DNA of 64,000 nucleotides from DATCLS01 sp035296625 (GTDB taxonomy: Bacteria > Actinomycetota > Acidimicrobiia > Acidimicrobiales > VFJN01), in the NCBI GenBank assembly GCA_035296625.1, contig DATHAO010000021.1:19022-83021 (forward strand), written 5' to 3'. The notes under the pieces were generated by a model that saw only the letters and a list, made by a program, of their open reading frames with translations, made no database searches and was not told the DNA's origin. Positions 26,636 through 34,715 of the stretch are shown here, piece after piece. How positions within the stretch are numbered: the first letter of the stretch is position 1; each line of letters opens with the position of its first letter. The translations under genes and the position numbers were made by a program.

Positions 26636-27273
26636 TTATGCCTCCTCGGGCGTCTTCGCCCCGATAGCGCTCGTTGTCCAGTGATGACGACGGTAGGGAC
26701 GCGAGGTGAACGTGCCCGGGGGCCGAGGGTGAACCAGAGGTGAACGGGTCGGGAACGTTGTCCGAAGAGGCCGCCATGGGCCCTGGGCTGACCCGATGGC
26801 GTCAGCTCATGCGACGGATCGTGCCGATCGACCGCCCCGGCGAAGCTCTCGAGCAGTGCCCGGTCGTGGGCGTAGGTGAGCAGCCCGGCCGCCTGGGCCA
26901 CGGGCACCCAGACGCGGCGGTCGACCTCGTCGTTGGGGGCCCAGGGGCGTGCGTCGACCGCCTCCATGAGCCAGTAGCGCACCTCTTTGCGGCGTCCCTT
27001 GCCGTCGACGTAGCGGGCCGGCTCGATCTCGGCGCGACGCACGCAGACCAGGCCGGTCTCCTCCTCGACTTCGCGAACGGCGGCGTCCTCGCTGGTCTCG
27101 CCCTTGGCGAGCTTGCCCTTGGGGAACGACCAGTCGTCGTGGCTCGGCCGGTGGATGACGACGACCTCGATGCCCCCGCCGGCCTCGGCATGGCGCCAGA
27201 TCAGGCCGCCCGCCGCCCGCACCTGGGGCCGGTACGGACGCTTGCGCCGTGTGCCCTTCCGAGATCCCACCAT
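26587..27273 (-). CDS. Nudix hydrolase with non-conserved read-through tail
   Basis: A 228-residue open frame with a MutT-like Nudix domain in residues ~17-150. The Nudix box is complete: GKLAKGETSEDAAVREVEEE then TGL. RAAGGLIWR and WSFPKGK precede it, as in 8-oxo-dGTP or nucleotide diphosphatases of actinobacteria. After about residue 150 (FAGAVDRHDPS) third-position GC falls sharply and the peptide loses family resemblance. The frame then runs through the Pho box and 49 bases into pstS. Another frame has TGA near 26802, so the original stop may have been lost by a mutation or indel. The function of the domain itself looks intact. The upstream neighbours on the same strand are rmuC and ppk. 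Confidence 0.82.
   Translation of the reverse strand: MVGSRKGTRRKRPYRPQVRAAGGLIWRHAEAGGGIEVVVIHRPSHDDWSFPKGKLAKGETSEDAAVREVEEETGLVCVRRAEIEPARYVDGKGRRKEVRYWLMEAVDARPWAPNDEVDRRVWVPVAQAAGLLTYAHDRALLESFAGAVDRHDPSHELTPSGQPRAHGGLFGQRSRPVHLWFTLGPRARSPRVPTVVITGQRALSGRRRPRRHKCSPRLSAVWRGCRSS
26641..26646 (-). promoter_or_regulatory. Ribosome binding site of pstS
   Basis: AGGAGG on the minus strand, five bases before the GTG at 26635. It decides the pstS start even though the nudix frame reads through it. Confidence 0.8.
26705..26756 (-). promoter_or_regulatory. Pho box: phased GTTCACC units upstream of pstS
   Basis: On the minus strand, three units at + positions 26750, 26739 and 26728 are spaced exactly 11 bases apart (GTTCCCG, GTTCACC, GTTCACC). 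A fourth GTTCACC at 26705 is 23 bases further. Eleven-base direct repeats of this kind are the known actinobacterial PHO box bound by PhoP/RegX3-type regulators. The site ends 70 bases before the pstS start and lies inside the 3' part of the nudix frame. Confidence 0.8.
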
Positions 27274-27316
27274 AGGGATGTCGGTCTATCCGAACGCGCA
27301 GCTCGGGACCGCCTTC

Positions 27317-28705
27317 TCATCCGGTGGCGGCGTCGGAGCCCGGGCGGCGCGGCAACTCGTGCACGTCGCCCAGACCACCGCTCCGGTCTCGGTCCCGGTC
27401 TCGGTCATGGTCTCGGCCGAGCTCGCGCTCGTGTTCGGGACCGAGGTCGAGCGCCCGGTCGCACCCGACGCCCGGATCCACGCCTCGACCGGCACCACCG
27501 TCGGCTTCGACCTCCTCCGTTCCCTCGACGAGCAGCGGCCGGCCGTCGCGCCGCACCCGCAGCTCCCCCACCCGGTCGAGCTGTCGTTCGAGCTGGCGCC
27601 GGCGGGTGCCCGCGAGGTCGTCCCAGCCGCGCCGCACCGTGTCGAGGCCGCGCCCCACCTTGTCCATCGCCTCGGCGAACCTGCCCCACTGCGCCTCGAA
27701 GGCCGCCAGGCACCGGAGGATCTCGTCGGACGTGCGCTGCAGCTGGGTCTGCTCGACGGCCTGGCGGATGACCGCCAGCACCGAGAACAGCGTGGAGGGC
27801 GAGCACAGGACGACCTTCTGCCCGAGCGCCACCTCTACCAGGTCGCGGTCATGCGTGTGCACGAAGGCGTAGACGGCCTCGTTGGGGATGAAGAGGAGCA
27901 CCTCGTCGAGCGTGTCGTCGGGGTCGATGTAGACGCGGCCCGACAGCTCGCGCACCCGGTTGCGCACGTCGCGCACGAACGCCGCGCGGTGCCGGTTGCG
28001 TTCGGCGTCGCTGGTGGCCTCGAGGTAGCGCAGGTAGTTGTCGATCGGGAACTTCACGTCCATGTGGAGTACGCGGCCGCCCGGCAGCAGGAACGTGAAG
28101 TCGGGGATCGTGCCGGCGGCCGTGGTCGCCTGCTTGCGGTAGCTGATGCCCTCGACCAGGCCGGCGGCCCGCAGCACGTCGTCGGCCATGCGCTCGCCCC
28201 ACTGGCCCCGGGCCTGGGGGCTGGCGAGCGCCCGGCGCAGCGACTGGGTGGTGTGGGCCAGCTCGGCGCTCACGGCCGCCACCTCGGCGAGACGGGACTC
28301 GACCCGGCCCTGCTGCTCGGCCCGGTCGCGCTGCAGCCCGACGACGAGGTCGGCGACCTTGGCCAGCTCGCCGCGCACCTGGCCCATGTGTGCCTCGACC
28401 GCAGCGTTGCGCAGGCTCAGCTCGCCCGTCACGTCGGCCCGGAGCCGGCCCACCCTCTCGGCGAACTGCTCGTGGCGGGCCCGCAGCTCGCGCGAGCCGG
28501 CGTCGGCCTGGGCGCCCAGCCGCTCGCCGGCGACGGCCACGACGGCGTCGACCGCGGTGCGCACGAGCGCGTCGCGCTCGGCCCCCGAGTGCCGGCGCAG
28601 CGCCGCGGAGGCGGACGCCGTCACCGAGCGGGCGACGAGGCGCGCCACGACGAGGCCGACCACGAGGCCGACGATCGCCCCCGCCACGAGCTGGGATGGG
28701 TCCAT
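27317..28705 (-). CDS. rmuC: RmuC family DNA recombination protein
   Basis: A 462-residue protein with an N-terminal membrane helix (residues 5-25), a coiled coil (~40-160) and the RmuC nuclease-like domain (~165-370). Landmarks are RGQWGERMADDVLRAAGL, PDFTFLLPGGRVLHMDVKFP (core D and DxK residues), YIDPDDTLDEVLLFIPNEAVY and ALGQKVVLCSPSTLF. Family members limit inversions and rearrangements at repeats; the mechanism is not settled. The last ~60 residues are low-complexity, including an RD repeat. It sits between ppk and the nudix gene, 43 bases before the latter. Confidence 0.9.
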   Translation of the reverse strand: MDPSQLVAGAIVGLVVGLVVARLVARSVTASASAALRRHSGAERDALVRTAVDAVVAVAGERLGAQADAGSRELRARHEQFAERVGRLRADVTGELSLRNAAVEAHMGQVRGELAKVADLVVGLQRDRAEQQGRVESRLAEVAAVSAELAHTTQSLRRALASPQARGQWGERMADDVLRAAGLVEGISYRKQATTAAGTIPDFTFLLPGGRVLHMDVKFPIDNYLRYLEATSDAERNRHRAAFVRDVRNRVRELSGRVYIDPDDTLDEVLLFIPNEAVYAFVHTHDRDLVEVALGQKVVLCSPSTLFSVLAVIRQAVEQTQLQRTSDEILRCLAAFEAQWGRFAEAMDKVGRGLDTVRRGWDDLAGTRRRQLERQLDRVGELRVRRDGRPLLVEGTEEVEADGGAGRGVDPGVGCDRALDLGPEHERELGRDHDRDRDRDRSGGLGDVHELPRRPGSDAATG

Positions 28706-28765
28706 GGGGCGCGACCCTACGGAGGGGGTGTGACAGCCAAGCGCACCCGCCGGGGCGGGCGGCGC

Positions 28766-30883
28766 TCAGGGCGCGGTCAGGCGCTGCTGGCGCTGGCGCG
28801 TGAGCTGCTGGAACCGGACGTGGGTGTCGAGCTCGCCGCCGGGCGGCACGCGTGTCCACCGGCCGTCGGGGCCGAGCAGCCACGCCAGCACGTCGTCGGC
28901 AAGCTCCACGTCGAGGATCTCGCGCAGCCTGGCCTGCAGCTCGGGATCGGCGACCGGCACCAGCGCCTCGACCCGGCGGTCGAGGTTGCGGGGCATGAGG
29001 TCGGCCGAGCCGATGAGGTAGCTGGCCTCGCCCTCACCGGCACCGTTGGCGAAGCGGTAGATCCGCGAGTGCTCGAGGTAGCGGCCCACGATCGAGCGCA
29101 CCCGGATGTTCTCGGAGAGGCCTGGCACCCCGGGCGTGAGGCAGCACATGCCCCGGACGATCAGGTCGACCTCGACCCCGGCCTGCGAGGCCGCGTACAG
29201 CTCGTCGATCATCGCTATGTCGACGAGGCTGTTCATCTTCATGGCGATGTGCCCGCGCCTGGGGCCGGCCGCCACCTCGCCCCGGATCAGCTCGACGAGG
29301 CCCGGCCGCAGCGAGCGGGGCGCGACGAGCAGGCGCTCGTAGGCGACGTTGCGCCCGTACCCGGTCAATTCGTTGAACAGCTGGGTCAGGTCGTTGCCGA
29401 CCGCGGGATCGCACGTGATGAGGCCGAGGTCCTCGTAGATGCGGGCCGTCTTCGAGTTGTAGTTGCCCGTGCCGATGTGGCAGTACCGGCGCAGGCCGTC
29501 GGCTTCGTCGCGCACCACCAGCAGGCACTTCGAGTGGACCTTGAGCCCGACGAGCCCGTAGGCCACGTGCACGCCCGCGGTCTCGAGCGCCTTGGCCCAC
29601 TCGACGTTGGCGCTCTCGTCGAACCGGGCCTTCAGCTCGACGATCGCCGCCACCTGCTTGCCCCGCTCGGCCGCCCGGATGAGGTGCTTGATGATCGGGC
29701 TGTCACCCGAGGTGCGGTAGAGCGTGATCTTGATGGCCAGCACGTTGGGGTCGGTGGCCGCCTGGCGCACGAATCCCTCGACGCTGGTGCGGAAGCTCTC
29801 GTAGGGGTGATGCAGCAGCAGGTCGCCGCGGCGGGCGGCTGCGAAGACGTCCGCCCGCTCGTCCTCGTCGAGCCCGAGCCGGGCGGGCGTCACCCGGGTG
29901 TAGGGCGGGTCCTTGAGGTCCGGGCGGTCGAGGCCGTGCACGGCCCACAGGCCACCAAGGTCGAGCGGGGCGACGTGGACGTAGACGTCGTCGTCCTCCA
30001 CGTCGAGCTCACGCTGGAGCAGCTCCCGCACCTCGGGCGACATGCCGGAGTCGACATCCAGGCGCACGGCCCGGCCGAAGCGGCGGCGCCGCAGCTCGAT
30101 CTCGACCGCGGCGAGGAGGTCCTCGGCCTCCTCCTCCTCGAGGGTGAGGTCGGCGTTGCGGGTGACCCGGAACGGGTGGTGCTGCTCGATCTCCATGCCC
30201 GGGAACAGCTGGCCGAGGTGCGCGGAGATGACCTGCTCGAGGGGGATGTAGCGCTCGCCGTCGGGCAGCACCACGAACCGGGGCAGGATGTCGGGCACCT
30301 TGACCCGGGCGAACCGCTTCTCGCCGAGCACCGGGTCGCGCACGACGACCGCCAGGTTCAGCGAGAGGCTGGAGATGTAGGGGAACGGGTGGCCCGGGTC
30401 GACCGCGAGCGGCGTGAGCACCGGAAAGATGCGGTTCTCGAACGTCTCGACCAGGAACTTCTCGTCGTCGTCGTCGAGCTCGCTCCACGAGGAGAGCTTG
30501 ATGCCGGCATCGGCCAGGGCCGGGCCGACCTTCTCGAGGAACGTGGCCTCCATGCGGGGGATGGCCAGGTCGAGGCGGTCGCGGATCTCCATGAGCTGGC
30601 GACTCGGGGTCAGCCCGTCCGGGCTGACGGCGTGGAGCCCGGCTGCGACCTGGTCCTTGAGGCCCGCCACGCGGACCTGGAAGAACTCGTCGAGGTTCTG
30701 GGCGAAGATCGCCAGGAACTTCGCTCGTTCGAGCAGGGGGACGCGCTCGTCCTCGGCGAGTGCCAGGACCCGCTCGTTGAAGTCGATCCAGGACAGTTCG
30801 CGGTTGCGGTAGCGCTGGACCGGCTCGGCCTGCCCCACCGTGGCCGCGTCGGCAAAGGCCAGGTCTCCGGTCGCAGCTACCAC
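28766..30883 (-). CDS. ppk: Polyphosphate kinase 1
   Basis: A 705-residue Ppk1 that transfers the ATP gamma-phosphate to polyphosphate. The N-domain begins RYRNRELSWIDFNERVLALA. LAIFAQNLDEFFQVRVAG, DPGHPFPYISSLSLNLAV and HHPYESF are typical. The auto-phosphorylated His is His469 in HIGTGNYNSKTARIYED. VRGMCCLTPGVPGLSENI and GSADLMPRNLDRRVE close the catalytic core. The length matches the family. It is the first gene of the same-strand phosphate block, so phosphate storage and uptake are encoded together. The GTG start gives a ~20-residue leader before the conserved part. Confidence 0.95.
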   Translation of the reverse strand: MVAATGDLAFADAATVGQAEPVQRYRNRELSWIDFNERVLALAEDERVPLLERAKFLAIFAQNLDEFFQVRVAGLKDQVAAGLHAVSPDGLTPSRQLMEIRDRLDLAIPRMEATFLEKVGPALADAGIKLSSWSELDDDDEKFLVETFENRIFPVLTPLAVDPGHPFPYISSLSLNLAVVVRDPVLGEKRFARVKVPDILPRFVVLPDGERYIPLEQVISAHLGQLFPGMEIEQHHPFRVTRNADLTLEEEEAEDLLAAVEIELRRRRFGRAVRLDVDSGMSPEVRELLQRELDVEDDDVYVHVAPLDLGGLWAVHGLDRPDLKDPPYTRVTPARLGLDEDERADVFAAARRGDLLLHHPYESFRTSVEGFVRQAATDPNVLAIKITLYRTSGDSPIIKHLIRAAERGKQVAAIVELKARFDESANVEWAKALETAGVHVAYGLVGLKVHSKCLLVVRDEADGLRRYCHIGTGNYNSKTARIYEDLGLITCDPAVGNDLTQLFNELTGYGRNVAYERLLVAPRSLRPGLVELIRGEVAAGPRRGHIAMKMNSLVDIAMIDELYAASQAGVEVDLIVRGMCCLTPGVPGLSENIRVRSIVGRYLEHSRIYRFANGAGEGEASYLIGSADLMPRNLDRRVEALVPVADPELQARLREILDVELADDVLAWLLGPDGRWTRVPPGGELDTHVRFQQLTRQRQQRLTAP

Positions 30884-30958
30884 GGCGTCAGCGTATCGAC
30901 CGTGCGTGACACGTCGCTGTCCCGCACGAAACCACCCGGTGACCGCCCGGTGCGCCGG

Positions 30959-31234
30959 TCAGCTGGAGCCCTCGTCCTCGTCGTAACCGAGATCCCACTC
31001 CAGCAGGATGTTCTCGCGCTCGGCGTCGCGGACGACCCGCTCGCGGTTGCGGCGGAACTGGGGGTCGTGGGGCGGCAGCAGGACGAGACGGGCGTTGACC
31101 CGCGAGCGGAAGTCGTCGATCACCTGGCGGTCGCCGAAGTCGGACTGCACCTCCCAGTGGGGGGCCACCGGGCCGAGGTAGACCACGCGGGCGTGCGCCC
31201 GGGGCGGTTCGGGAGCGGTCTGGACGTCGGACAT
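30959..31234 (-). CDS. Small acidic protein, unknown function
   Basis: A 91-residue protein that I cannot assign. It has ARVVYLGPVAPHWEVQSDFG, RQVIDDFRSRVNARLVLLPP and an acidic end DLGYDEDEGSS. The C-terminal half is charged and probably helical. It ends 75 bases upstream of ppk on the same strand, so it may be co-transcribed with ppk. Codon third positions are strongly GC, which supports coding. Confidence 0.7.
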   Translation of the reverse strand: MSDVQTAPEPPRAHARVVYLGPVAPHWEVQSDFGDRQVIDDFRSRVNARLVLLPPHDPQFRRNRERVVRDAERENILLEWDLGYDEDEGSS

Positions 31235-31506
31235 GGACGGCAACCCTAGCGGCCTCGCCGCCCAGCTCAGCCGCCTCCGGTGCCGATCTCGCCGTGGCCA
31301 CCGGCCCGGCCGGCGACGACTCGCCGCTCTGCGGAGTGCGCACAGCCGGACCCCCGACCTTCGGCCACCACGACCCGGAGCAGGATGCGCCGTGGCCCGA
31401 CCTGAGCCGGCCCGCGACGAACGCCAGCGCCCGGAACAGACCCGCTCCGGCCGAACCGGCGTCATCCGAGCCCGGGAATCGGGCCTCGCTGACGCCGGTT
31501 CGGGGA

Positions 31507-31531
31507 CGGACGGCCCGGGGAGGGCCGTCCG
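31507..31531. promoter_or_regulatory. Perfect 10-bp stem-loop in the leader region of a whiB gene
   Basis: CGGACGGCCC and GGGCCGTCCG flank a 5-base loop. It lies about 150 bases upstream of the whiB start, in a 445-base gap that otherwise holds only the palindrome at 31592 and no gene I can support. No T-run follows. It could be an RNA leader structure, an operator or a terminator. Confidence 0.4.
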
Positions 31532-31591
31532 CAACCGCCCCGCTGCGCGCGCGGTGGTCGGACATTTGCGCGCTCTCCGCGAGGGCCACCG

Positions 31592-31607
31592 CGAACGTGG
31601 ACGTTCG
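31592..31607. promoter_or_regulatory. 16-bp perfect palindrome upstream of whiB
   Basis: CGAACGT-GG-ACGTTCG, 7-bp arms with a 2-bp centre, 72 bases before the ATG at 31680. It has the same geometry as the palindrome before the pseudo-protease but a different sequence. Likely an operator. Confidence 0.45.
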
Positions 31608-31679
31608 TCGCGATTCCCGGGAACCGAACGGCCATCTCAGACGTAGAGAAGTCAACCCCCGAGGCTTCTGGAGGACCCG

Positions 31680-31934
31680 ATGGACACCGAGTGGATGGCC
31701 GCCGGCAACTGCGCGCACGAACCCCCCGCCACCTTCTTCCCCAGCGACGGGGTCGGCGTCGAGGTCGCCCGGCGCATCTGCGCCACCTGCCCGGTGAAGG
31801 AGCCCTGCCTCGAGCACGCGCTCGCCCACCGCATCGACCACGGCGTGTGGGGCGGCTGCTCCGAGCGCGAGCGTCGCCGCATCCTCAAGAGGCGACGGAC
31901 GGCGAGCCTCGCGAGCGTCGGCCGCACCGGCTGA
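31680..31934 (+). CDS. WhiB-family iron-sulfur transcription factor
   Basis: An 84-residue Wbl protein. Four cysteines that bind a [4Fe-4S] cluster are present: C11, then ICATCPVKEPC (C35, C38, C44). The turn GVWGG and the basic SERERRRILKRRR tail follow. Wbl proteins respond to redox signals and bind sigma factor region 4. GGAGG lies 5 bases before the ATG. It is the second whiB in the window (the other is at 34716-35000); I cannot say which subclass it belongs to. Confidence 0.92.
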   Translation: MDTEWMAAGNCAHEPPATFFPSDGVGVEVARRICATCPVKEPCLEHALAHRIDHGVWGGCSERERRRILKRRRTASLASVGRTG

Positions 31935-32111
31935 TCCCGGGCTCCTCCACCCGCCTCCGCCGCACCCTCCACATCGCCGGCTGCCGTCCGCCCCCAGGGC
32001 GCGGCGCAGCCGGTGTCCCGCGTCCGGGCCCGGTTCACGCCGGCGGCGGGCGCGCAGGATGATTGGGCCCGCTCCGCCGAAGCGCACCCGGGCGACGAGC
32101 CTCCGCCCGGG

Positions 32112-32250
32112 CGACCGCGCGCCCCGTCGACCGCGCCCCCCGTCGACCGCGCGCCCCGGCGACCGCGCCCCCCGGCGACCCCCCCGGGCGACCGCGCCCC
32201 GGCGACCGCGCACCCACCGACCGCGCCCCGGCGACCGCGCCGCCCGATCG
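32112..32250. repeat. GC-rich ~16-nt tandem repeat between convergent genes
   Basis: About nine imperfect copies of a unit like GACCGCGCGCCCCGTC (14-17 nt). They fill much of the 379-base gap between the whiB stop and the anti-sigma stop. No gene is supported there. Unit length varies and the array keeps no reading frame. Confidence 0.7.
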
Positions 32251-32313
32251 GCGCTCAGCCGCCGACGGCGCCCACCGTCCGCGCCCCGCCGACGGGGCGC
32301 CCGCCGACGGCGC

Positions 32314-32904
32314 TCAGCCGCCGATGGCGTCGAGCAGGCCGGTGACCGCGTCGCCCACCCGGTCGACCAGCGACGGCGGCGGCGGTGAGGGATCGGCGAC
32401 GGCCCCCGCCCCGGCCGGCGGCACGCGTCCGGGGGCCGGCACCGCAGCGACGGTCGGGGCCGGCGAGGCACCCGGCACGGTCGTCGTGAGGGCCGGCCGC
32501 GTGGTGGCGGTCATGCCGGCGTCGAAGCGAGGGGAATCGGACGTGAGGGCCAGTGCCGGGCTGTTGCCGGACGGCGGGGTCGCCGGGTCGGCGACGAACA
32601 GCCCCGCCACCACGGCGACGCTCGCCGCCACGAGGGCGAGGGCAACGCCCCGACGGCTCGACTGCTGCCGCGAGCGCACCAGGGCGGCGCCGAACCCCGG
32701 TGGTGCGGACACCACGGGCAGCTGGCGCAACAGCGCCCGTGCGGCGGCCAGCTCGTCGAGGTCGGCCCGGCAGCGCGAGCACGTGGCCACGTGGCACTCG
32801 ACATGGGAGGCGAGCTCGGCGGGCAATTCGCCGTCGAGGTGCGCCGACAGCAGGTCGCCGGGGTGATCGAACGGTTCGAGGCCGGGTGTCACGGTGCCGC
32901 TCAT
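32314..32904 (-). CDS. Zinc-finger anti-sigma factor
   Basis: A 196-residue membrane-bound anti-sigma factor. The cytoplasmic zinc-binding ZAS motif is HVATCSRC (HxxxCxxC) after LLSAHLDGELPAELASHVEC. A single transmembrane helix spans about residues 86-105 (VALALVAASVAVVAGLFV). A Pro/Thr/Ala-rich outer part follows, ending in an amphipathic VDRVGDAVTGLLDAIGG. Its start overlaps the ECF sigma stop by four bases, so it almost certainly holds that sigma factor inactive. Confidence 0.9.
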   Translation of the reverse strand: MSGTVTPGLEPFDHPGDLLSAHLDGELPAELASHVECHVATCSRCRADLDELAAARALLRQLPVVSAPPGFGAALVRSRQQSSRRGVALALVAASVAVVAGLFVADPATPPSGNSPALALTSDSPRFDAGMTATTRPALTTTVPGASPAPTVAAVPAPGRVPPAGAGAVADPSPPPPSLVDRVGDAVTGLLDAIGG

Positions 32905-33440
32905 GCGAGCGCCCGCCGCAGCAGGGCCCGACCCCTGTGGATGCGGCTGCGCACGGTGCCGACGGGCACACCCAGCTCGGCGGAGATCTCCTCGTAGCGC
33001 AGGCCGACCACGTCGCAGAGGACGACGGTGGCGCGGTAGTCCTCGGGGAGAGCCTGGAGCGCCCTGGTCACGTCGTCGGGCAGGGTCTCGGAGGCCACCT
33101 GCTCGTCGGCCGAGAGCGCGCTCGGCACGACCAGGTCGGGATCGTCGGGGAGCGCCACGACCGGACGCCGGCGGCGACGGCGGACGTCGTCGAGGAACGC
33201 GTTCGTCGTGATGCGACCGAGCCAGGCTTCGATCGAGCCGGGGCGGTAGGTGGCCAAGCCGCGCTGCACCCGCAGGAACACCTCCTGGACCAAGTCCTGT
33301 GCGTCGTGGTGGTCACCGGTCAGACGATGGGCCACCGTGTAGACGAAGTCGCCATGGCGGCGGGCGACCTCGTCCCATGAGGGGACGTCGTCTGTCGGTA
33401 CGTCACCGTCCCGACGGAGGGACGAGCGACGCACCATCAC
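32901..33440 (-). CDS. ECF sigma factor (SigE/RpoE-like)
   Basis: A 179-residue sigma-70 family protein. Region 2 is about residues 25-95 (DFVYTVAHRLTGDHHDAQDLVQEVF region; key DAQDLVQEVFLRV and RITTNAFLDDVRRRRRR). Region 4 is 120-175 (LPEDYRATVVLCDVVGLRYEEISAELGVP region; key helix GTVRSRIHRGRALL). It lies 34 bases after tatA and overlaps its anti-sigma partner. The stimulus is unknown. Confidence 0.92.
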   Translation of the reverse strand: MMVRRSSLRRDGDVPTDDVPSWDEVARRHGDFVYTVAHRLTGDHHDAQDLVQEVFLRVQRGLATYRPGSIEAWLGRITTNAFLDDVRRRRRRPVVALPDDPDLVVPSALSADEQVASETLPDDVTRALQALPEDYRATVVLCDVVGLRYEEISAELGVPVGTVRSRIHRGRALLRRALA

Positions 33441-33474
33441 AACGTCGACGAGCGGGTGCGAGTTCCCGCTCGGC

Positions 33475-33654
33475 TCAGTTGTCCGCGGGCTTGGCGTCGT
33501 CTTCGTCGTCGTCCTTACCGCGGTCGTTCAGTCCCCGCTTGAACTCGGACTGGGCCTGGCCCATCGAGCGAGCGAGCTTGGGCAGCTTGGCCCCACCGAA
33601 CAGGACGAGAACCACCACGAGGACGATGAGCAGTTCAGGTGCTCCGAGGTTCAC
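33475..33654 (-). CDS. tatA: Sec-independent translocase subunit TatA
   Basis: A 59-residue TatA/E protein that forms the pore of the twin-arginine export system. One membrane helix (LLIVLVVVLVLF) is followed by the hinge FGGAKLP, an amphipathic helix (KLARSMGQAQSEFKRGLND) and an acidic tail. The GTG at 33654 gives VNLGAPELL; a GTG three codons upstream is possible. It is the first gene of tatA-sigma-anti-sigma. tatB and tatC are not in the window. Confidence 0.9.
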   Translation of the reverse strand: MNLGAPELLIVLVVVLVLFGGAKLPKLARSMGQAQSEFKRGLNDRGKDDDEDDAKPADN

Positions 33655-33732
33655 GCCGGTCACACTACCGTCACCGCGGTCCACCGCAGCCAGCGTTCCG
33701 TCCCGCCACCTCCCGGACATCCCGCCACCACC

Positions 33733-34551
33733 GTGCTCGAGTGCGTCGTCAACATCAGCGAGGGCCGCCGGGCGACCGTCGTGGCCGCCGTGGCCGCCGC
33801 CGCCGGCGGCGACCTGCTCGATGTGCACACCGACGCCGACCACAACCGATCGGTGCTCACCCTGGTCGGCGAGGATGCACCCCGGGCAGTGGCGACCACG
33901 GCCGCCCGGCTCGTCGACCTGTCCGCCCACGAGGGCGTGCACCCGCGCTTCGGGGCGTTCGACGTCGTGCCGTTCGTCGCGTTGACCGGAACCACGCCGG
34001 CCGACGCGCTCGCCGCCCGCGACCGGTTCATCGCCTGGGTGGCGGCCACCCTCGGCGTGCCGGCGTTCGCCTACGGGCCCGAGCGGACGCTGCCCGACGT
34101 GCGGCGCCACGCGTTCCGCGGGCTCTCACCGACGGCCGGTCCCGACCGCCCCCACCCCACCGCGGGCGCGACGGCCGTGGGGGCGCGCCCCCTGCTCGTG
34201 GCCTGGAACGTGTGGCTGGCCGAGCCGGACGTGGCCCTGGCCCGGCGCATCGCCGCCGCCGTGCGCGGCCCGCACCTCCGGGCGCTCGGCCTGCCCGTGG
34301 CGGGCGGCGCACAGGTGTCGATGAACCTGGTCGACCCGGATGTGATCGGTCCCGCCGAGGCGTGGGACCGGGTGGCGGCGCATGCGCCGGTCCGACGCGC
34401 GGAACTGGTGGGGCTGGTGCCGGCCGCCGTGCTGGCACGGACCGACCAGAGCCGCTGGGAGCAGCTCGACCTGGCGGAGGACCGCACGATCGAGCACCGG
34501 CTGGCGCAGCGGGGGCGAAAGCGAGGCCGCGCCACCCGAAGGGGACGGTGA
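33733..34551 (+). CDS. Glutamate formiminotransferase-like protein (FtcD N-type)
   Basis: A 272-residue protein of the formiminotransferase family. The start VLECVVNISEGR, DADHNRSVLTLVG, the active-site HEGVHPRFGAFDVVPFV and GAQVSMNLVDPDVIGP match the two formiminotransferase subdomains. Family members move a formimino group between glutamate and tetrahydrofolate in histidine breakdown. The cyclodeaminase domain is absent, as in monofunctional bacterial forms. No other histidine-utilisation gene is nearby, so the substrate is uncertain. It is divergent from tatA; the start is a GTG. Confidence 0.88.
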   Translation: MLECVVNISEGRRATVVAAVAAAAGGDLLDVHTDADHNRSVLTLVGEDAPRAVATTAARLVDLSAHEGVHPRFGAFDVVPFVALTGTTPADALAARDRFIAWVAATLGVPAFAYGPERTLPDVRRHAFRGLSPTAGPDRPHPTAGATAVGARPLLVAWNVWLAEPDVALARRIAAAVRGPHLRALGLPVAGGAQVSMNLVDPDVIGPAEAWDRVAAHAPVRRAELVGLVPAAVLARTDQSRWEQLDLAEDRTIEHRLAQRGRKRGRATRRGR

Positions 34552-34689
34552 CCGACGCACGCCGGCCGGGCGCTACGGGGGGCCGCCAGAGCCCGGGCCG
34601 AACGGGCCGGGGCCAGTGGCCACCGATAGCTGGCGGTGCCGTCCGCCAGCGGAGATGTGTGCCTGCCGTCGCCGAGGTGGCTGGTGCCG

Positions 34690-34715
34690 GCGGGCCGGTA
34701 CGGACCCCGGCCCGC
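34690..34715. terminator. Hairpin directly after the whiB stop, between convergent genes
   Basis: Nine-base perfect arms GCGGGCCGG and CCGGCCCGC around an 8-base loop lie immediately after the stop of the second whiB and 138 bases after the formiminotransferase-like gene. No T-run. Likely a bidirectional terminator. Confidence 0.55.

Noticed and set aside
27104..31249. 1381-residue plus-strand open frame opposite rmuC and ppk
   Set aside because: The minus-strand genes rmuC and ppk have full family motifs; the antisense frame is composition-driven.
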